Shown: positions 1-12,275 of the stretch, piece after piece | Position numbering within the stretch: position 1 is the stretch's first letter | Layout: the number at the start of each line of letters is the position of its first letter | The notes under the pieces: generated by a model | The model's database searches: none | Told to the model about the DNA's origin: nothing | The model's input: the letters and a program-made list of their open reading frames with translations, nothing else | Program-made: the position numbers and the translations under genes | Assembly: GCA_039881145.1 (NCBI GenBank) | Contig: JAYKKI010000060.1 | Coordinates: 9,448,501-9,512,500 of the forward strand | Source of the DNA: Druceiella hillmani | Taxonomy: Eukaryota; Arthropoda; Insecta; Lepidoptera; Hepialidae | DNA: 64,000 nt | Reading direction: 5' to 3'

Positions 1-2140
1 ATAAAGTATGTTGCTTAGTATATTTATTACCGATTCCGATGACAATGTAGAATATACTGGGAGGTTATTTCATGTGTCCATAGTATCTTTTTGCAACTCT
101 AGCAATAAGTTAATTTTATTTAGTATCATAGCTGGAATCCGTATTTTTAAAAATGCCCTAATAAGTTGTTACAATTTTATATTTGTGCCTATATAAGTTT
201 GTTGTTCATTTATATCAGTTAGTTGATTTTATTGCACTTTTTTATTTATAAAAAAGCTAATAATGAACTTTGCTTCTCTTCTTTGAAATAGTAAACGCCC
301 TATAATTTTATTGGAAAATAATTCAGGGTGTAACCTATATAGTCGCCTATTGCCCATAAACAATTTTTTTTTGTAATTCCAAGGCAGTAGATGGACAGTT
401 TCAAGAAATTAAAAAATGGAACTATATACGAAATTATTTAAGAAATTAGTGTTGAAATTTAAATATTATTATTTAACTATATTATTAATGATAATAATGC
501 GGTAAATGTGTAAATATCGATTCGTAAAATTTTTTTATAACTTACGCATCTCGCATTAAATTTCCATTTAAATTGATGTACCCAGTGTACAGTGTCATTT
601 CATTTTTCATATTAAGTCGTTTCTTACCCCAAAATTTTCTTTTCCAACACTAAACTACTTACCTATTGGCTGGTTATGAAACTTTTTAAATAACTTTTAA
701 ATTTTTTTCTTTAAATCCTACATCATAAAGAACATTTTTTTTGCAACTCAAAACAAAAGAAAAAAAATTTTACATATAATATTTTATGTTGAAATTTAAA
801 ACATAAATACTTTTTATAGTTTATTTTAAAAAAAAAGAGAGCATATTTGAAGCGTGTTTCCATAAAAAAACGTAGATTATTTTATTGTTGGTACTGCCAA
901 AATTAGCAGTGATTTTTTAGGGATTTCATATAATTTCTTAATAATTTCTTCTTAATTAGATACTAAGTATCACATGGGTCAATCAATCAACAAGAAATAC
1001 GCACTTTATCGTAGTTTATACAAGTAAAGACTTACAAAAATGTGGAAAATTTAAAAATAATCTAGAGCTTTAAAAGTAAAAACCTAAACTTCTCGACAAA
1101 TAGAATAATAAGAATTCTAAAAAAAAACAGAATTGACAAGCAATATAAACAATAAATTCAGCACATAATTTTGCTGGAATAATATTTTGCTTTCTATTGA
1201 CTCAGTTTCTTCAATTGTTTAACAAAATTGAGAAATAGTAATTAGGGCAAAAAATGACTGTTCTATTTTAAATTTATTAACATAGAAAGTAAATACACAA
1301 ATAACTTCACAAATACCATCCCCGAAGTCACGCAATTAACTGGCACTCTGAAATTAATTTTCTTTGTTAGAACAACGCGATCTTCCACCAGGCATTTAAT
1401 TTCAACATTTTACAGTCCACGTTTCATGCCATCTGTTCGTTTCTATATTAAACTAAATTTAAAATTTAAGACCTGAATTTAGTTTTAGATTTGGTCTCAC
1501 GCGTATACGAAGCAATTAGTTACTTTAATTTTTTCAGGTAATACAATAATTCTGTTATAGTCTCAGGTCTCAGTGGATACCAGGATTTAATAAAGTTTTC
1601 GTTGCATTTATTCAATATTCTATGTAAGTATAGCCGGTACTATATTTTGTACACCAGTTTCAGATAAGTTGAAGTAAAAATTATTTTTCCACTTATTATT
1701 CCATCTTAACGCATTTGCATTTTTGGTTAGTAATGACGAAAATTAAAATATATTTTCTTCGGATTTATTAAAAACGAGTGTTTCAATGATTACGCTAATA
1801 AGGTGAGACTAGTTTAGTTATAATATATTGAGTTGACTTAATTGATTAATTATCTTTTTTACGATTTACAGGTTCCGATGGTAGTAAAGAAACGAAAATA
1901 CTCCATACCAGTTTCATCACACTCAAATACGTAAATAGATTAGGTACTAATTACCAACTTTGTCACACTCAAATACGTAAATAGGTTAAAAAAAATGTCC
2001 AAAAATATAATATAAGAAAAGATTTTCATATAAAGAAATGAGAAAAATTAACTTCCCATTGCAAACAATAAGTAATTTTTAATTTTACACAATTTTGAGG
2101 TGTAGTCCATAAGTCTGCAAAATGGGAAAGGAGAGAGGTA
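1..2140. other. anonymous AT-rich DNA, no gene seen
   Basis: No recognisable coding sequence or RNA gene is seen. The only structure I can point to is a 22-bp direct repeat (TCACACTCAAATACGTAAAT followed by AG) at 1917-1938 and again at 1962-1983, a 45-bp period present twice. A short ORF near position 8 has no recognisable motif and is compatible with chance. Confidence 0.5.
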
Positions 2141-2142
2141 AG

Positions 2143-2628
2143 TAAATCAATAATATACCGATATCTGTAATATCAATAATATACCGATATCTGTAATATC
2201 AATAATATACGGATATCTGTAATTTCAAAAATATACCGATATCTGTAATATCAATAATATACCGATATCTGTAATATCAATAATATACCGATATCTGTAA
2301 TATCAATAATATACCGATATCTGTAATATCAATAATATACCGATATCTGTAATATCAATAATATACCGATATCTGTAATATCAATAATATACCGATATCT
2401 GTAATATCAATAATATACCGATATCTGTAATATCAATAATATACCGATATCTGTAATATCAATAATATACCGATATCTGTAATATCAATAATATACCGAT
2501 ATCTGTAATATCAATAATATACCGATATCTGTAATATCAATAATATACCGATATCTGTAATATCAATAATATACCGATATCTGTAATATCAATAATATAC
2601 CGATATCTGTAATATCAATAATATACCG
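2143..2628. repeat. 26-bp minisatellite, about 18.7 units
   Basis: A tandem array of a 26-bp unit, CAATAATATACCGATATCTG followed by TAATAT. Most units are identical. The variants I see (CGG for CCG, AATTTCAAAA for AATATCAATA) sit in the first few units at the left edge, as expected if the interior was recently homogenised. The unit contains the self-complementary GATATC core. The right end runs directly into the LINE fragment. Confidence 0.97.
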
Positions 2629-2630
2629 GT

Positions 2631-3599
2631 AGTCAGAAACTTTTATCAAAAATATCGATACCTGATTTACCAGAGCTGTTGATTAACGGTTATGTAATTC
2701 CTTTTTTATCAGTTGTAAATGATCTTGACCTACGAATTGACCAACATCTCACAAGGCAGTCTCAAGTAAATGATGTTAGGCGTAAGATTTTCTTCAAAAT
2801 ACACTCTCTCAAACGGCTTCAAAATTGTCTGCCACTGCGAACTAAAATACAAATTTGTGAAACTTTACTTCTGCCTATTCTCGATTATGGGTATGTGTGC
2901 TATTCTAATATAAATGAACATTTACCCAATAAATTGGAAATACTTCAAAACCTGTGTATTCGATACATTTTCGGTATTAAAAATTTGACCATATATCCGA
3001 GTTTTGATCTCATCTTAAATGGTTAAATATTCGTGATCGACGCAACCTTCATCTTCTATCTTTTTTATATAATATCCTTACAGTCATACCTTAAATTTAA
3101 TTTCCAATACCTGTCATCCGACGACCTCGAACTACGATCCAAAAAATAGTATATACTCCTGATCAGTCAACAAAAAATTTTATGGCGAATCATTTACCGT
3201 ATATGCTACTCGATCGTTGAATGAACTGACTAAAATATACACAGTGCGTCGACGTTGTCTCCGTGCAAAAGACATCTCAAAATACATTTTCTATCGTAAT
3301 TTGGTAGATCCTAATCCATTCCATTATTATCCATCCTGGCCCCTCCCTACTCCTAAAGTTTCGTTTTGCTTTAGTTTTTAATTAATGTTATTTTATTACT
3401 ACATAATATTATATATTTTATATTTTAAGTAGATTTAATTAATGTTTATAAATCACTTACTACTTAATCTGTCACAGTGTTTAATGTTCTCATCCAATTC
3501 ACTGTGGTTGGCTGTAAGAAATTGCTCTTGTAGCAATATGTATGTTACTGTATACTTAGTTTTCTAAGCGTGCAGAAATAATAAATTAATAAATAATTT
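2631..3599 (+). pseudogene. 3' part of a non-LTR retrotransposon (LINE) with decayed reverse-transcriptase C-terminus
   Basis: Seen: the first open stretch (2631-3026) reads PELLINGYVIPF, then NDLDLRIDQHLT, LLLPILDYGYVCYS and LCIRYIFGI. These match the region after the RT catalytic domain in Jockey/CR1-type LINEs, where LPxLDYG and RxIFGI-like motifs are typical. At about 3020 the reading shifts frame and continues as WLNIRDRRNLHLLSFLYNIL. A further shift before 3184 gives ESFTVYATRSLNELTKIY, ending at TAA 3379-3381. An AT-rich 3' UTR and an (A,T)-rich AATAA-like tail at about 3576-3599 follow. The catalytic RT part and the endonuclease are absent, so the copy is 5'-truncated and dead. Clade (Jockey, CR1 or LOA) is not resolved. 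The minisatellite abuts its 5' end. Confidence 0.85.
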
Positions 3600-4029
3600 A
3601 CGGAACATCACGCTCTAAATGAGTACGTAAATTCAAAAAGATTGATGACTAGATGAAATCGAATATTCGGTCCATAATTAAGAGAAAGTAATTACTCTTC
3701 AAACCATATTAATAGAATCTTTTTATGATGATTGAATGAGTATTGCTCACATAATTAAACAAGGTGGAAAATTAACTGAAAAACTTGCACAGAGAAAGCA
3801 ACCAATGGTGAATCGATGTCGGCCAATGTCAAACGATATTAAAACAATCACGTCAAATATTGTCAGTGAGAAAATTAGTGGATAAATTTCATGGAAAAAA
3901 ATATAATATCAAAAAAAAATTTTTTTTAATTTATCGGGATATGCTCTAAAAGGAAAAAAATCGTTCTTAAATGGGACTAAGAAAAATAATTATTTTGATG
4001 ATCTTTCATGATCATCTTAGCATAACAAA

Positions 4030-4672
4030 ATATTGTGGTTGTTCATATCCAACGAAGAGTCGATATACTTTTTGAGTCAGTGTGTGCAGTTGAGAATCTA
4101 GTCCCATTTTGAAGATTATTGAAACGTCGGTGTATTATTGAACCTAATTTAAAATAGGACTTCACATATGACAGAGTATACTTAAAAAGTTTGGGTTTTT
4201 GCAATCAACTGGAAAGTTTAAGGTTTCCATTTTTGGGATTCCTAGGCAAATATATGAATCATTTATAGAGAAAAAGGCAACCAGAAAATATTTTGTAATG
4301 TCTTTAAAAAAAGTAAAGGAAATCATACGAAAAATTGGAAAATAGGCAGTATGTGATACTAAACAAGGAGAAAACTCACCAGCCCACAAAAAAAATTTGC
4401 AGTGAGTGCCCTACACAAATTTGGTTACATTAGTTCACATTGGTTGCGAAATGAAATTAATACCATGTGACTGTTATTTGTTACCAAATTTGAAAAATAA
4501 TTTTGAGAAAAAATTTCGAGGCGACGAACTGACGAAAGATGTGATTCCAATAATTTTGAGGACGAAGAAAAACTTATTTTTTTCAGTGCACATGCGAGCT
4601 AACTATGTATCTTCAAAATCTTTTGAATGTAAAGAGAATTATATTAAACAAAAAATACGTAATTTTTAATTT
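4030..4672 (+). pseudogene. degenerate mariner-type transposase remnant
   Basis: No single frame is open across it, but pieces in order resemble the catalytic half of mariner transposases. They are ISNEESIYF at about 4050 (compare the GDE-W-Y block), GFHFWDS at about 4225 (compare VFWDS), GENSPAHKK at about 4370 (compare DNAPAHK), SALHKFGYISSHWL in a neighbouring frame (compare LGFE-HPPYSPDL), and an open stretch from about 4406 with IPCDCYLLPNLKNNFEKKF. The last corresponds to the APSDYHLFPNLK block that carries the third catalytic aspartate, and the D is retained. Family knowledge: mariner uses a DDD triad. Here the DNAPAH-like aspartate appears as glutamate and several frameshifts occur. 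I did not find terminal inverted repeats. The order and spacing of the pieces support the call. Confidence 0.65.
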
Positions 4673-4674
4673 TA

Positions 4675-6660
4675 ATTGCAATTTCATCTATTCTCCTGAC
4701 TCCTGTCGTAAATAGAAACCATAAATACTTTATTTATCGAATAGATTTCTTAAATATTAGTAACCCAAAAAGAAATTGGTTTCTTTATTCGAACTGTTTA
4801 AATTCTATAATTGTAGGAAACAGTCAATTATGTTTAGCTTATTTTGGTTCCATGTTCTTTGAATTTCAGTTTTTTTATATCAAATACCTATAGAATGATG
4901 GGAGAAAAGATACAGCCTTGAATAGACAATTATTTGTAATGGTTACTTTCTCTAAATCATAAAACCTTTTCTGAACACGCTGAAGCCAAATTCAAACTAA
5001 ATCAACATACCAAATTTAAACTTATCTACCAATTGAATGCTAAACATTTGATTAATACCTTGATAAAAGTACTACTTACATGTTGCCAGGTGTTTCTAAT
5101 TTTATTTCCAAATCAGTTTTACAAAATTTGAGCCAAATGAGTGAAGCATTTTAATAGAAAAAGGTTGCAAAATAAGCAAAATTATAGTTATTAAATTTAT
5201 ATAAATTTTTATACGTAATTAATGAAATTATTCTTAAATATGTAAGCTTAACCGTGTTATAACTTGTAGCTTACGTCTACGCAGAGATAATATTCATTCC
5301 TTTTTTAATTTTTTTCTGAAAAATTTGATATGTTTAATATACAATCTGTTTATGTTGTGGATAAGTTCAATATTAAATTTTGCATCACATGAATAATTAG
5401 ACACCGAGTGAAAAACATTATGGTCGGAGGGCATCAAATTCTAAGATTATTGTGGATGATAAGAGACTTTAGCCAATCATTGATGCGAGAGCCCTCGATA
5501 GCTTCATAGCCACCTCAGCCAATTTCTGCAACCGAAAGAATGTTAGTTTATGTGGTAGCCGAACAGAATATTTCCACTTCTTTTCCAAAAATGAAATTTT
5601 CTTCATTTTATTTTAATAGGGGGAAATAACGTAGTTCTCTCAAAAAAGACCGATTCAACGTGAATCCTCTTTAAGTTAAAACTTTTTATTTTATTAATTT
5701 AAACGTGAATGGTTGCTCTCCATGGGATTTATCCAAGAAATAAAATATTATTTTCTGTCTTTGGAACCAATGTTTTGCTTTATCGTAGGAGTTAGTGCAA
5801 ATTGCATATTACTTTTTTTCAATTTTCGCTCTAAATTCATGAAGCAAAAGGACTCTATTCTCCTCGTAAAATTTATTTATTTCGCTTGTTGTTTTCTCAC
5901 CGAAACTCTGTCACTAACTGAACTGCAAATCGAATATCGTGCTTTTATATGTTTAAAAAGTCTCAATTTTACATAAAAATCAGAGAAAATATTCGTTGGG
6001 TTTAAGAATTGCGAATTGATTAAAAACAATGAATAAATAAAAGCCCTTAATATTTTCCATGTAATGTCGCGATAAATGCTGATAATTAATCAGCATCTTT
6101 CAATATCGTTTAGAAACTAACTTCAATTTATTTTTAGAAAGAAAAGTTGTAAAAGCTTAACATAAATCTATTACAAATATATTAATATTGATGAAATTTT
6201 TACTTGCTGATGCAAATAAACAAGAAACTTTTCGTTTGTTATATTGCCAACGAAAACACAAAGCAATTTATGTGGAAACTTATTAACGGAAGGGGATATT
6301 TGGTGCAATGGATTCACTAGAAAAAAAATGTTAAAATGAACGATCAATTATTTATTTTGGATGTAAAACAAGTTGTTTCATATTACAACATATTTAGTAG
6401 GAAATAGTACAACGTCGTTGTTGGTTATAGTATTACCGGTTATAGCTCGATTTGATACTGCTGCTTTTGTGCTGATTTTATGATTTTCTATGCTAAATTG
6501 ATATTACTAAGGATGTGATTGAGATGTTTTTTGGCTATTTATTACACATTGTGGCATTTTAACTGGTAATATAATATTTATGAGAATTATGTCAATCATT
6601 GGCAAAAATTAATTAATGCTTTTATGATATTATTTATAATTGTTATTTATTTTTTCCAGC
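4675..6660. other. anonymous AT-rich DNA
   Basis: No gene recognised. A slightly GC-richer patch lies at 5400-5540. A reading frame at 5713-5976 encodes a hydrophobic stretch with no motif I know, and I do not regard it as a gene. Confidence 0.4.

Positions 6661-6664
<4 letters not shown>

Positions 6665-6695
<31 letters not shown>
6665..6695. repeat. (TA)n microsatellite
   Basis: An uninterrupted TA run of about 31 bp. Just to the right, TATGGTAGATTATGGTAGAT is a short tandem duplication. Confidence 0.95.
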
Positions 6696-6698
<3 letters not shown>

Positions 6699-6699
6699 G

Positions 6700-7627
6700 T
6701 TTCCGTCTATGGTAGATTATGGTAGATATAATATATTCAACGCTTTGAGACGTGATTTGTTAATAGAAGTATGATCATATTTATTAGGACCAAAAAATGG
6801 CAAAATCAGTAATATTTTTATGTTATACTATGTAATTAATTTTGTTATACAAGAAATTTGAAGTGAATTTAATTTTATTCTGTTATTAATATTTACAAAA
6901 AAGGTCTTCATTCGACATTAAACATTTTTGTCGAACGGGAGATTACTTAATGATAACTTCTGTTCATATTATTTTTTAAATTATTTTAGTTATTTACTAA
7001 ATAGGATGTAATATTTTAAGGTTTTTCCGTTGGTTTATAGAAAAATTTATTAAATTCTTTGGCACAAAAAAATTTTTTTTCTTAGTTGAAAAAATTTTCT
7101 TTCAATTTCATTCGCTAAATTAAAAGCTTTTTGTGATACTCGTCCACAAATTATTGCTCTTTGACGCGATTTTACGGGCCACCAATCAACATATAAAATT
7201 GTTGTTATTTAGGTTTTTCAATGGAAAAAAATTTTTATTAGCATCGAGTGTAATGAGCATGGCCCCATAAAAACATCCTTGTAGATGGTTAAATAAAAAC
7301 CATGCTTACACAAAAACTTCACCGTAATGGCAAATTGAACAAAGTAATTTTTTTATGGCAGAAAAATGCATTGTTATTTTAGTTTTTGAGTATAACAAAA
7401 CATTAACACTTTATATTTTAAATAAAGTTACGATTTTTTAGATTGACTTTTAAAATGAAAGCGAAATTTATTTTTCGCGTATGTCGTTGAATAAATGCGA
7501 TACCGTTGGATAAGTATTTTAAGAAAGAAGAAGGTTCTGTTTATTATTTTTCATTTTTAGGAGCTGTTTGCAAAATGTTAGGATTTAAAATAACATTCAA
7601 TGTAATCCTGTCCCGTAATAATTTTTT
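6700..7627. other. anonymous AT-rich DNA
   Basis: Low-complexity A/T-rich sequence. No ORF, repeat or RNA gene is recognised here. Confidence 0.4.
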
Positions 7628-7905
7628 ATATTGGGTTTGCTTTTGTTTTGATATAGATCAGGTTGCGTTGGGTTTGCTTTGAATTGGGTTGGGTTGAGTT
7701 TGCTTTAGGTTGAGTAGGATTGGAATTTTTCGGGTTGGGTTGGTTTCGGTTGGATTTTTTTTGGTTTAGGTTGAGTTGGGATGGTTTGAGTTTACTTTGA
7801 ATTAAGTAATGGTTGATTTCCTTTAGTTTGGGTTGGATTAAATTGAGTTTGCTTGGAGTTAACTCGTATTGTGTTGAACTGGGTTGAGTTTGTTTTGGTT
7901 ATGGC
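7628..7905 (+). repeat. degenerate G/T-rich (GGTTGGGTTGA-like) tract
   Basis: About 280 bp in which the + strand is almost without C and is built from variants of GGTTGGGTTGAGTTTGCTTT. Short runs such as TTGGGTTGGGTTGAG occur several times with no strict period. It is unlike its A/T-rich surroundings. It may be a decayed minisatellite or an interstitial telomere-like (TTGGG/TTAGG-type) block. G-runs of three are spaced closely enough at 7690-7740 that strand-biased G-rich structure is possible. Confidence 0.8.
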
Positions 7906-8023
7906 ACTATTTTTTTCATCAAACGTGTTATAATAAACACAAAAATTACAAAAACTACAATTTTATGTACTGTTATGTTTCCCTAAATCACTTTTTCTTA
8001 AATAACTTTAATATACAGATACC

Positions 8024-8041
8024 TCAATTTCACATTTGTAC

Positions 8042-8107
<66 letters not shown>

Positions 8108-8145
8108 GTGAAATTGACGTATATATATATATATATACATATATT
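8024..8145. repeat. (TA)n array held between perfect inverted repeats
   Basis: The left arm TCAATTTCACATTT (8024-8037) and the right arm AAATGTGAAATTGA (8104-8117) are exact reverse complements flanking a 65-bp (TA)n core. A second (TA)n run follows at 8120-8145. The whole would fold as one long hairpin because the TA core is also self-complementary. This could be a tiny foldback element whose loop expanded, or chance capture of a palindrome. Confidence 0.9.
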
Positions 8146-9598
8146 GGTTTTGAGTTTGGTTTTGATACGACAGAGAATTTCCAAACATATATTATATTTT
8201 GAAAATCTCAAAAAGTTCTGGATACAAGAAAATATTTAGGTTAATATTCACCAACAACTACGGAACCACGCTTAGCCATTGTTCAAAAATGCACTTGGTC
8301 CGTTTATATTTTAAATTGGCGTATGAAATTATTTAAACAGAAAATAAGGCTTAAAATTTGAATTTAAAGACGACAATTTCTAAGTCGCAAATTCATTACG
8401 CAATGGATCTAATGGTTCTACTAATTTTTTTTGAATTTCAGTTTAGTATTTTTTCTTAATGAACTTTCTGAAATCATTGCATTAGGTAATGCTTTTTTCC
8501 ATTAGATAATTTGCACAGATACGCTGTAAAATTTGACATTTTTCATAAAATTTAAGGCAATTCGATTAATTCATCAAGGTTCATTTAATCTTCATAATTT
8601 TATCAAAAAAAAAACAACCTGCAGATGTTCATGTTGCATAAAACTATAAAGATCTTAAAACCATGTTGAAAGCAAAATGTGAAAAATTAATTCCCTTAAG
8701 TACTATTTCATAATATTTTTCAATTCCATTTCGTTTAAAACACTCGTTTTGCACAAAAATATCAAGGCGTTTAATCATTAATAACTTTTATATAAATCAC
8801 AATGCAAATAATAATATAGGTAAATACTTCTGATTTTACAAGATATTTAAATGCAGAGAGTGAAATCCAGATTATGTAACGTATTTATTATATGTACAGT
8901 TTTAAGTTGAAGAAATTAAAATTAAAAAGTGAAAATAGTAAATAAGCTAGAAAAGCACTGACTCCAATAAATTATTTAAAGGGTTAAAATATTTGAGCTT
9001 TAAAGATAATTATATCAAAATATACATTAAAACAAATCTAAAATAACGGCAAAATAATTACGAATGTACCGGATTCGTTGTTTTTAATTATTTTGGGGCA
9101 CTTTCCACATTTGATAGAAATGAAATTTCATACATCGAATAAATGAGAATATTTGGAGCAGTTTTTTAGAATTAAATTCGCAACCTTTTGTTTTTTTATT
9201 GTTTTTTCCCACTTTTAACAACTTAAGCGAAAATAGATAAATTTATACTTTATTAGCTATGCTGATAATTACGAAGTTTAATGAAGGGTAAAGAGTGTGT
9301 ATCGATTATTGATTTAATTGAAGAAACTTAAACAGAAGAGATGCCTATAAATTCAACAACGTAATTCTAGAATTCAATACGCCATGAAATCGTAATACAG
9401 AACTTGTCTTTTAAGTTGAAACAACACGCTTTCACTTTGAGCGTCATTCCATTATTTGAATAAATATGGGTTCACAAATTCTTGATAACACAGAACTTCA
9501 TAAAACGTGTTATGAATTATAAGATGTGTTATGAATTATTTGTTACTGTTTCTCTATTCGCTGCTGTAATGGTAAAAGTCAATATTGGTGACAGCACA
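8146..9598. other. anonymous AT-rich DNA
   Basis: No coding or repeat signal recognised. Composition is typical of the window. Confidence 0.4.
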
Positions 9599-9599
9599 A

Positions 9600-9950
9600 G
9601 TTCTAAACAAATATTGTAAACAAAGTCATGTACTAATCAAGGTGTCACCACATTAAGTCAATTAATTATTGTCCGTGAAAATGCTTTTTTTTGTTAACTG
9701 AAGTATAACATAACTTTACTAAGACACAGTCCAATAAATTAACAAACTGTCATTGAAGCAAAACAGACGGTTCTTGTGGACGAAAAGATTTTGTTGTCGC
9801 CGTTAGATTTCCGCCTTTATATCATCTCCGGTTTTCTTGTTCCTATACTCCCACCCCAGACAGGCGATATCCTGCGCGATGTTGTCGTACTCCCGGAAGG
9901 AAATACCCCTGCTACCTCCGCCATACGCTATGATCTAATTTGCAGATATG
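9600..9950 (-). mobile_element. solo-LTR-like dispersed repeat, copy 1
   Basis: Homologous to 52834-53195 in inverse orientation, by eye about 75% identical. Read on the minus strand, it starts near ATGGCGGAGG (about 9930) and passes a TATA-box-like TATAAA (complement of 9826-9831) followed by GGCGGAAATC. It then runs through a stretch ending near the conserved block TCACGGACAATAATTAATTG. A TG start, a TATA box and an ~350-bp length are typical of an LTR. No primer-binding site or internal retrotransposon sequence is seen beside it, so a solo LTR is the best guess. It is also GC-richer than its neighbourhood. Both copies keep a short ATG-started frame beginning MAE(A/V)AGVFPS and stopping at the TGA just before the TATA box. 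This is probably incidental. Confidence 0.5.
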
Positions 9951-10049
9951 CTATATAGCGTGGATATTACGTAGTTAGTGTTGTATTGAATCTGTGGGAT
10001 ATGTTCTTACGTATTTAAAATTTTCATCTCAGTAAACATATTTTAATAT

Positions 10050-10465
10050 CTATTACATTCTAAAATTTAGTCAATAGATATTGTTAATATATATTCTAAA
10101 ATTTAATCAATAGACTCTAATATTTCCTAATTTATAGCTATTTTTACGACATCCATCATAAACAATAACATCTAACTCAGCCAAATTAGCTTTGAAACCG
10201 ACCTCTATATAATAATTTCTTTTGACGTAAGCCTACCCTTATTTTATTGGTGATACACCGATTTCACTTGAACATTTTCTTTTTTGATACTCGGATTATA
10301 TTTTTTCATTTTCACTGATGTCATCGGTTATTATGTAGATATTTGAGGTAATATCCCATTATACATTCAATTCTTTACATAATAATTTGTTTGTATAAGC
10401 TCACCTTTATTATATTAGTGACACGTCAATTTCCTATAAATATTTTAATTTTCAATATTCGAATT
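10050..10465. repeat. two small tandem duplications
   Basis: First, ATTCTAAAATTTA(G/A)TCAATAGA occurs twice between 10055 and 10115. Second, a ~172-bp unit is present twice: 10207-10290 (TAATAATTTCTTTTGACGTA onward) resembles 10379-10461 (TAATAATTTGTTTGTATAAG onward), sharing the order of the TTATT-TTGGTGACAC-like and AATTTTC blocks. Divergence is high. Confidence 0.6.
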
Positions 10466-11492
10466 TTTTATTAACACAAATTAACACAATTTTACAGAAC
10501 ATTTTCCTCGTTATCTTTAATACCACTACCATAGATTTATTGTAATTACAACTTCAATTTTTTTTAATATTTGAAGAGTTTTCAAAAAGATTACAAACTT
10601 TTATATTAAACTAGTAGCTTTAGTTACTGATAATACGACGTAGAGCAGCAAAGTTAGATTGTTCCCGTTAAGATCTCGCCAATCAACGCCAGTCGAAGGG
10701 CATAGTGACTGCCGCCCGTGAAAGGAGTTTACAGATTTGGCTTCCACAACTATATATATTATTTTTATTCATTTTCATGTTTGATTTTCTTACATATATA
10801 AATGTAATATATCTTCGCTCTACCCAAATATAAGTAAATAAATAATTCGCTTTATAAGTTAACAAAATCTAATTCAAAAGTTTTCCATTAACGACGATTC
10901 AAAATAAATAGTCGCAAAGAGCCGAAGTTTTCTAACATCAGTATTTATTAGAAATACAGTAATTTTACATCCTGAAACTTTGCCCAAGTACGGAATTAAA
11001 TGAAACAGTATTGCCAAAAAATTACTATTTTCGTTCCATATTAGTAGAAATAAGTTTGACTTATAAATTCTTATTAAGGTTGTATTCTAACTTTATTTTT
11101 CTTGGGAGATTAACGCAAAACGAACAGCTTAACATAGTGTAAACAAGTAGCGAATCTTATCGTGAAATACTAATATAAACCTCAATCCGCCTTTTATAAA
11201 ATCGGAATGGAAATAGTGGCGAAGATATATTTATTTTAAAGATATGCTGACAAGTTGCGAAAAACTTTAGGTAATGAAATATCGAAAGGGAAAAATATTC
11301 GTAAAGTTCGGGTGACATGAAAAGTAATGGTGGTTTTTCCAAATAAAATCACTGTACAGAGTTCTTATACTATTATAAATTAGGAAAAATAATTATAGAC
11401 AAAATATGTACTGAAAATACTTATATGAGGAAAATGAGAAAGAGAAACAAATGACATACTTTTGCTTTAATAAGATTACTTAAAAGAATACA

Positions 11493-11498
<6 letters not shown>
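10466..11498. other. anonymous DNA with a GC-richer patch at 10640-10740
   Basis: No gene recognised. The patch around AAGATCTCGCCAATCAACGC stands out by base composition and could be part of an unrecognised repeat. I did not find a second copy in the window. Confidence 0.35.
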
Positions 11499-11549
<51 letters not shown>

Positions 11550-11560
11550 AAATATATATA
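11499..11560. repeat. (TA)n microsatellite at the left edge of a transposon fragment
   Basis: A (TA)n run interrupted by TGTATAAA. Its right end leads straight into TACAGGATGTCC, the likely start of the transposon below, consistent with insertion of a TA-targeting element into a TA array. Confidence 0.95.
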
Positions 11561-12275
11561 CAGGATGTCCAGTGGCAGATTTCAAAGCTTGAACAAACAG
11601 TTTCTGAACGCAACACATAAGAGGGGCGCGGGGGGTGTCGTTAGAAGTGCAAGCGGTGCGGATGTTTTAGTAGCCATGGAACAGTGGAGTGGAGAGCACC
11701 GCGCTTTTGCCGTCGAGGCGTACATTTCGAGTGGATTTTCGCTGTCTGTAGCACGCCGTCGATTTAATAATCGTTACAGTATTCGTCGATTACGTGATGG
11801 ACCATCGATTAACCTCATTCAGTCATGGGTAGCAAGGTTCAGAGCTACAGGATCAACATTAAATAGGCCCAGGCCAGGACCTACACCATTGGTAGTCACG
11901 GATGAAAATGTCGAGCGTGTTATGGTTTCTGTCGTTGAAATTCCCCGTTTATCACTGCGTACACGTTCATCGATATTGGGAATTCCGAAATCAAGTTTAT
12001 AGGTAATAATGCGAAAAAAGCTCAAGTTCTATTACACGATTCTGACTTTGAATTAAGAAAAACTTACGCGGAGGTAATGTTGTTGAGATTTCGTACTGCT
12101 CCCCGGATGGGCAACATATTCTTTAGTGACGAAGCTCACTTCCATATTAGAGGATATGTGATTAAGCAGAACTTTCGTTACTGGGATGTCCACAACCCAA
12201 GACAAATGCATCAAGAGCCTTTACATAAGCCTAAATTAACAGTCTGGTGTGCCGGTAGTAACAGTCTGGTGTGGT

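Noticed and set aside
2143..2628. Regular short repeats that could suggest a CRISPR array
   Set aside because: The units are contiguous with no unique spacers, and the sequence is eukaryotic. It is a minisatellite.
3700..4030. Extension of the mariner fossil to the left (N-terminal DNA-binding part)
   Set aside because: Words such as RPMSNDIKTITSNIV are only vaguely similar to the family's linker. I could not establish order or spacing, so the feature was started at about 4030.
5713..5976. Hydrophobic 87-codon frame resembling membrane segments
   Set aside because: A/T-rich DNA readily gives Phe/Leu/Ile-rich frames. Nothing else supports a gene.
8008..8239. Reading frames of repeated Tyr-Ile across (TA)n arrays (also near 11496, 20741, 23083, 39371, 48500 and 63535)
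   Set aside because: TA dinucleotide arrays translate as YIYI or similar on both strands. They are microsatellites, not genes.
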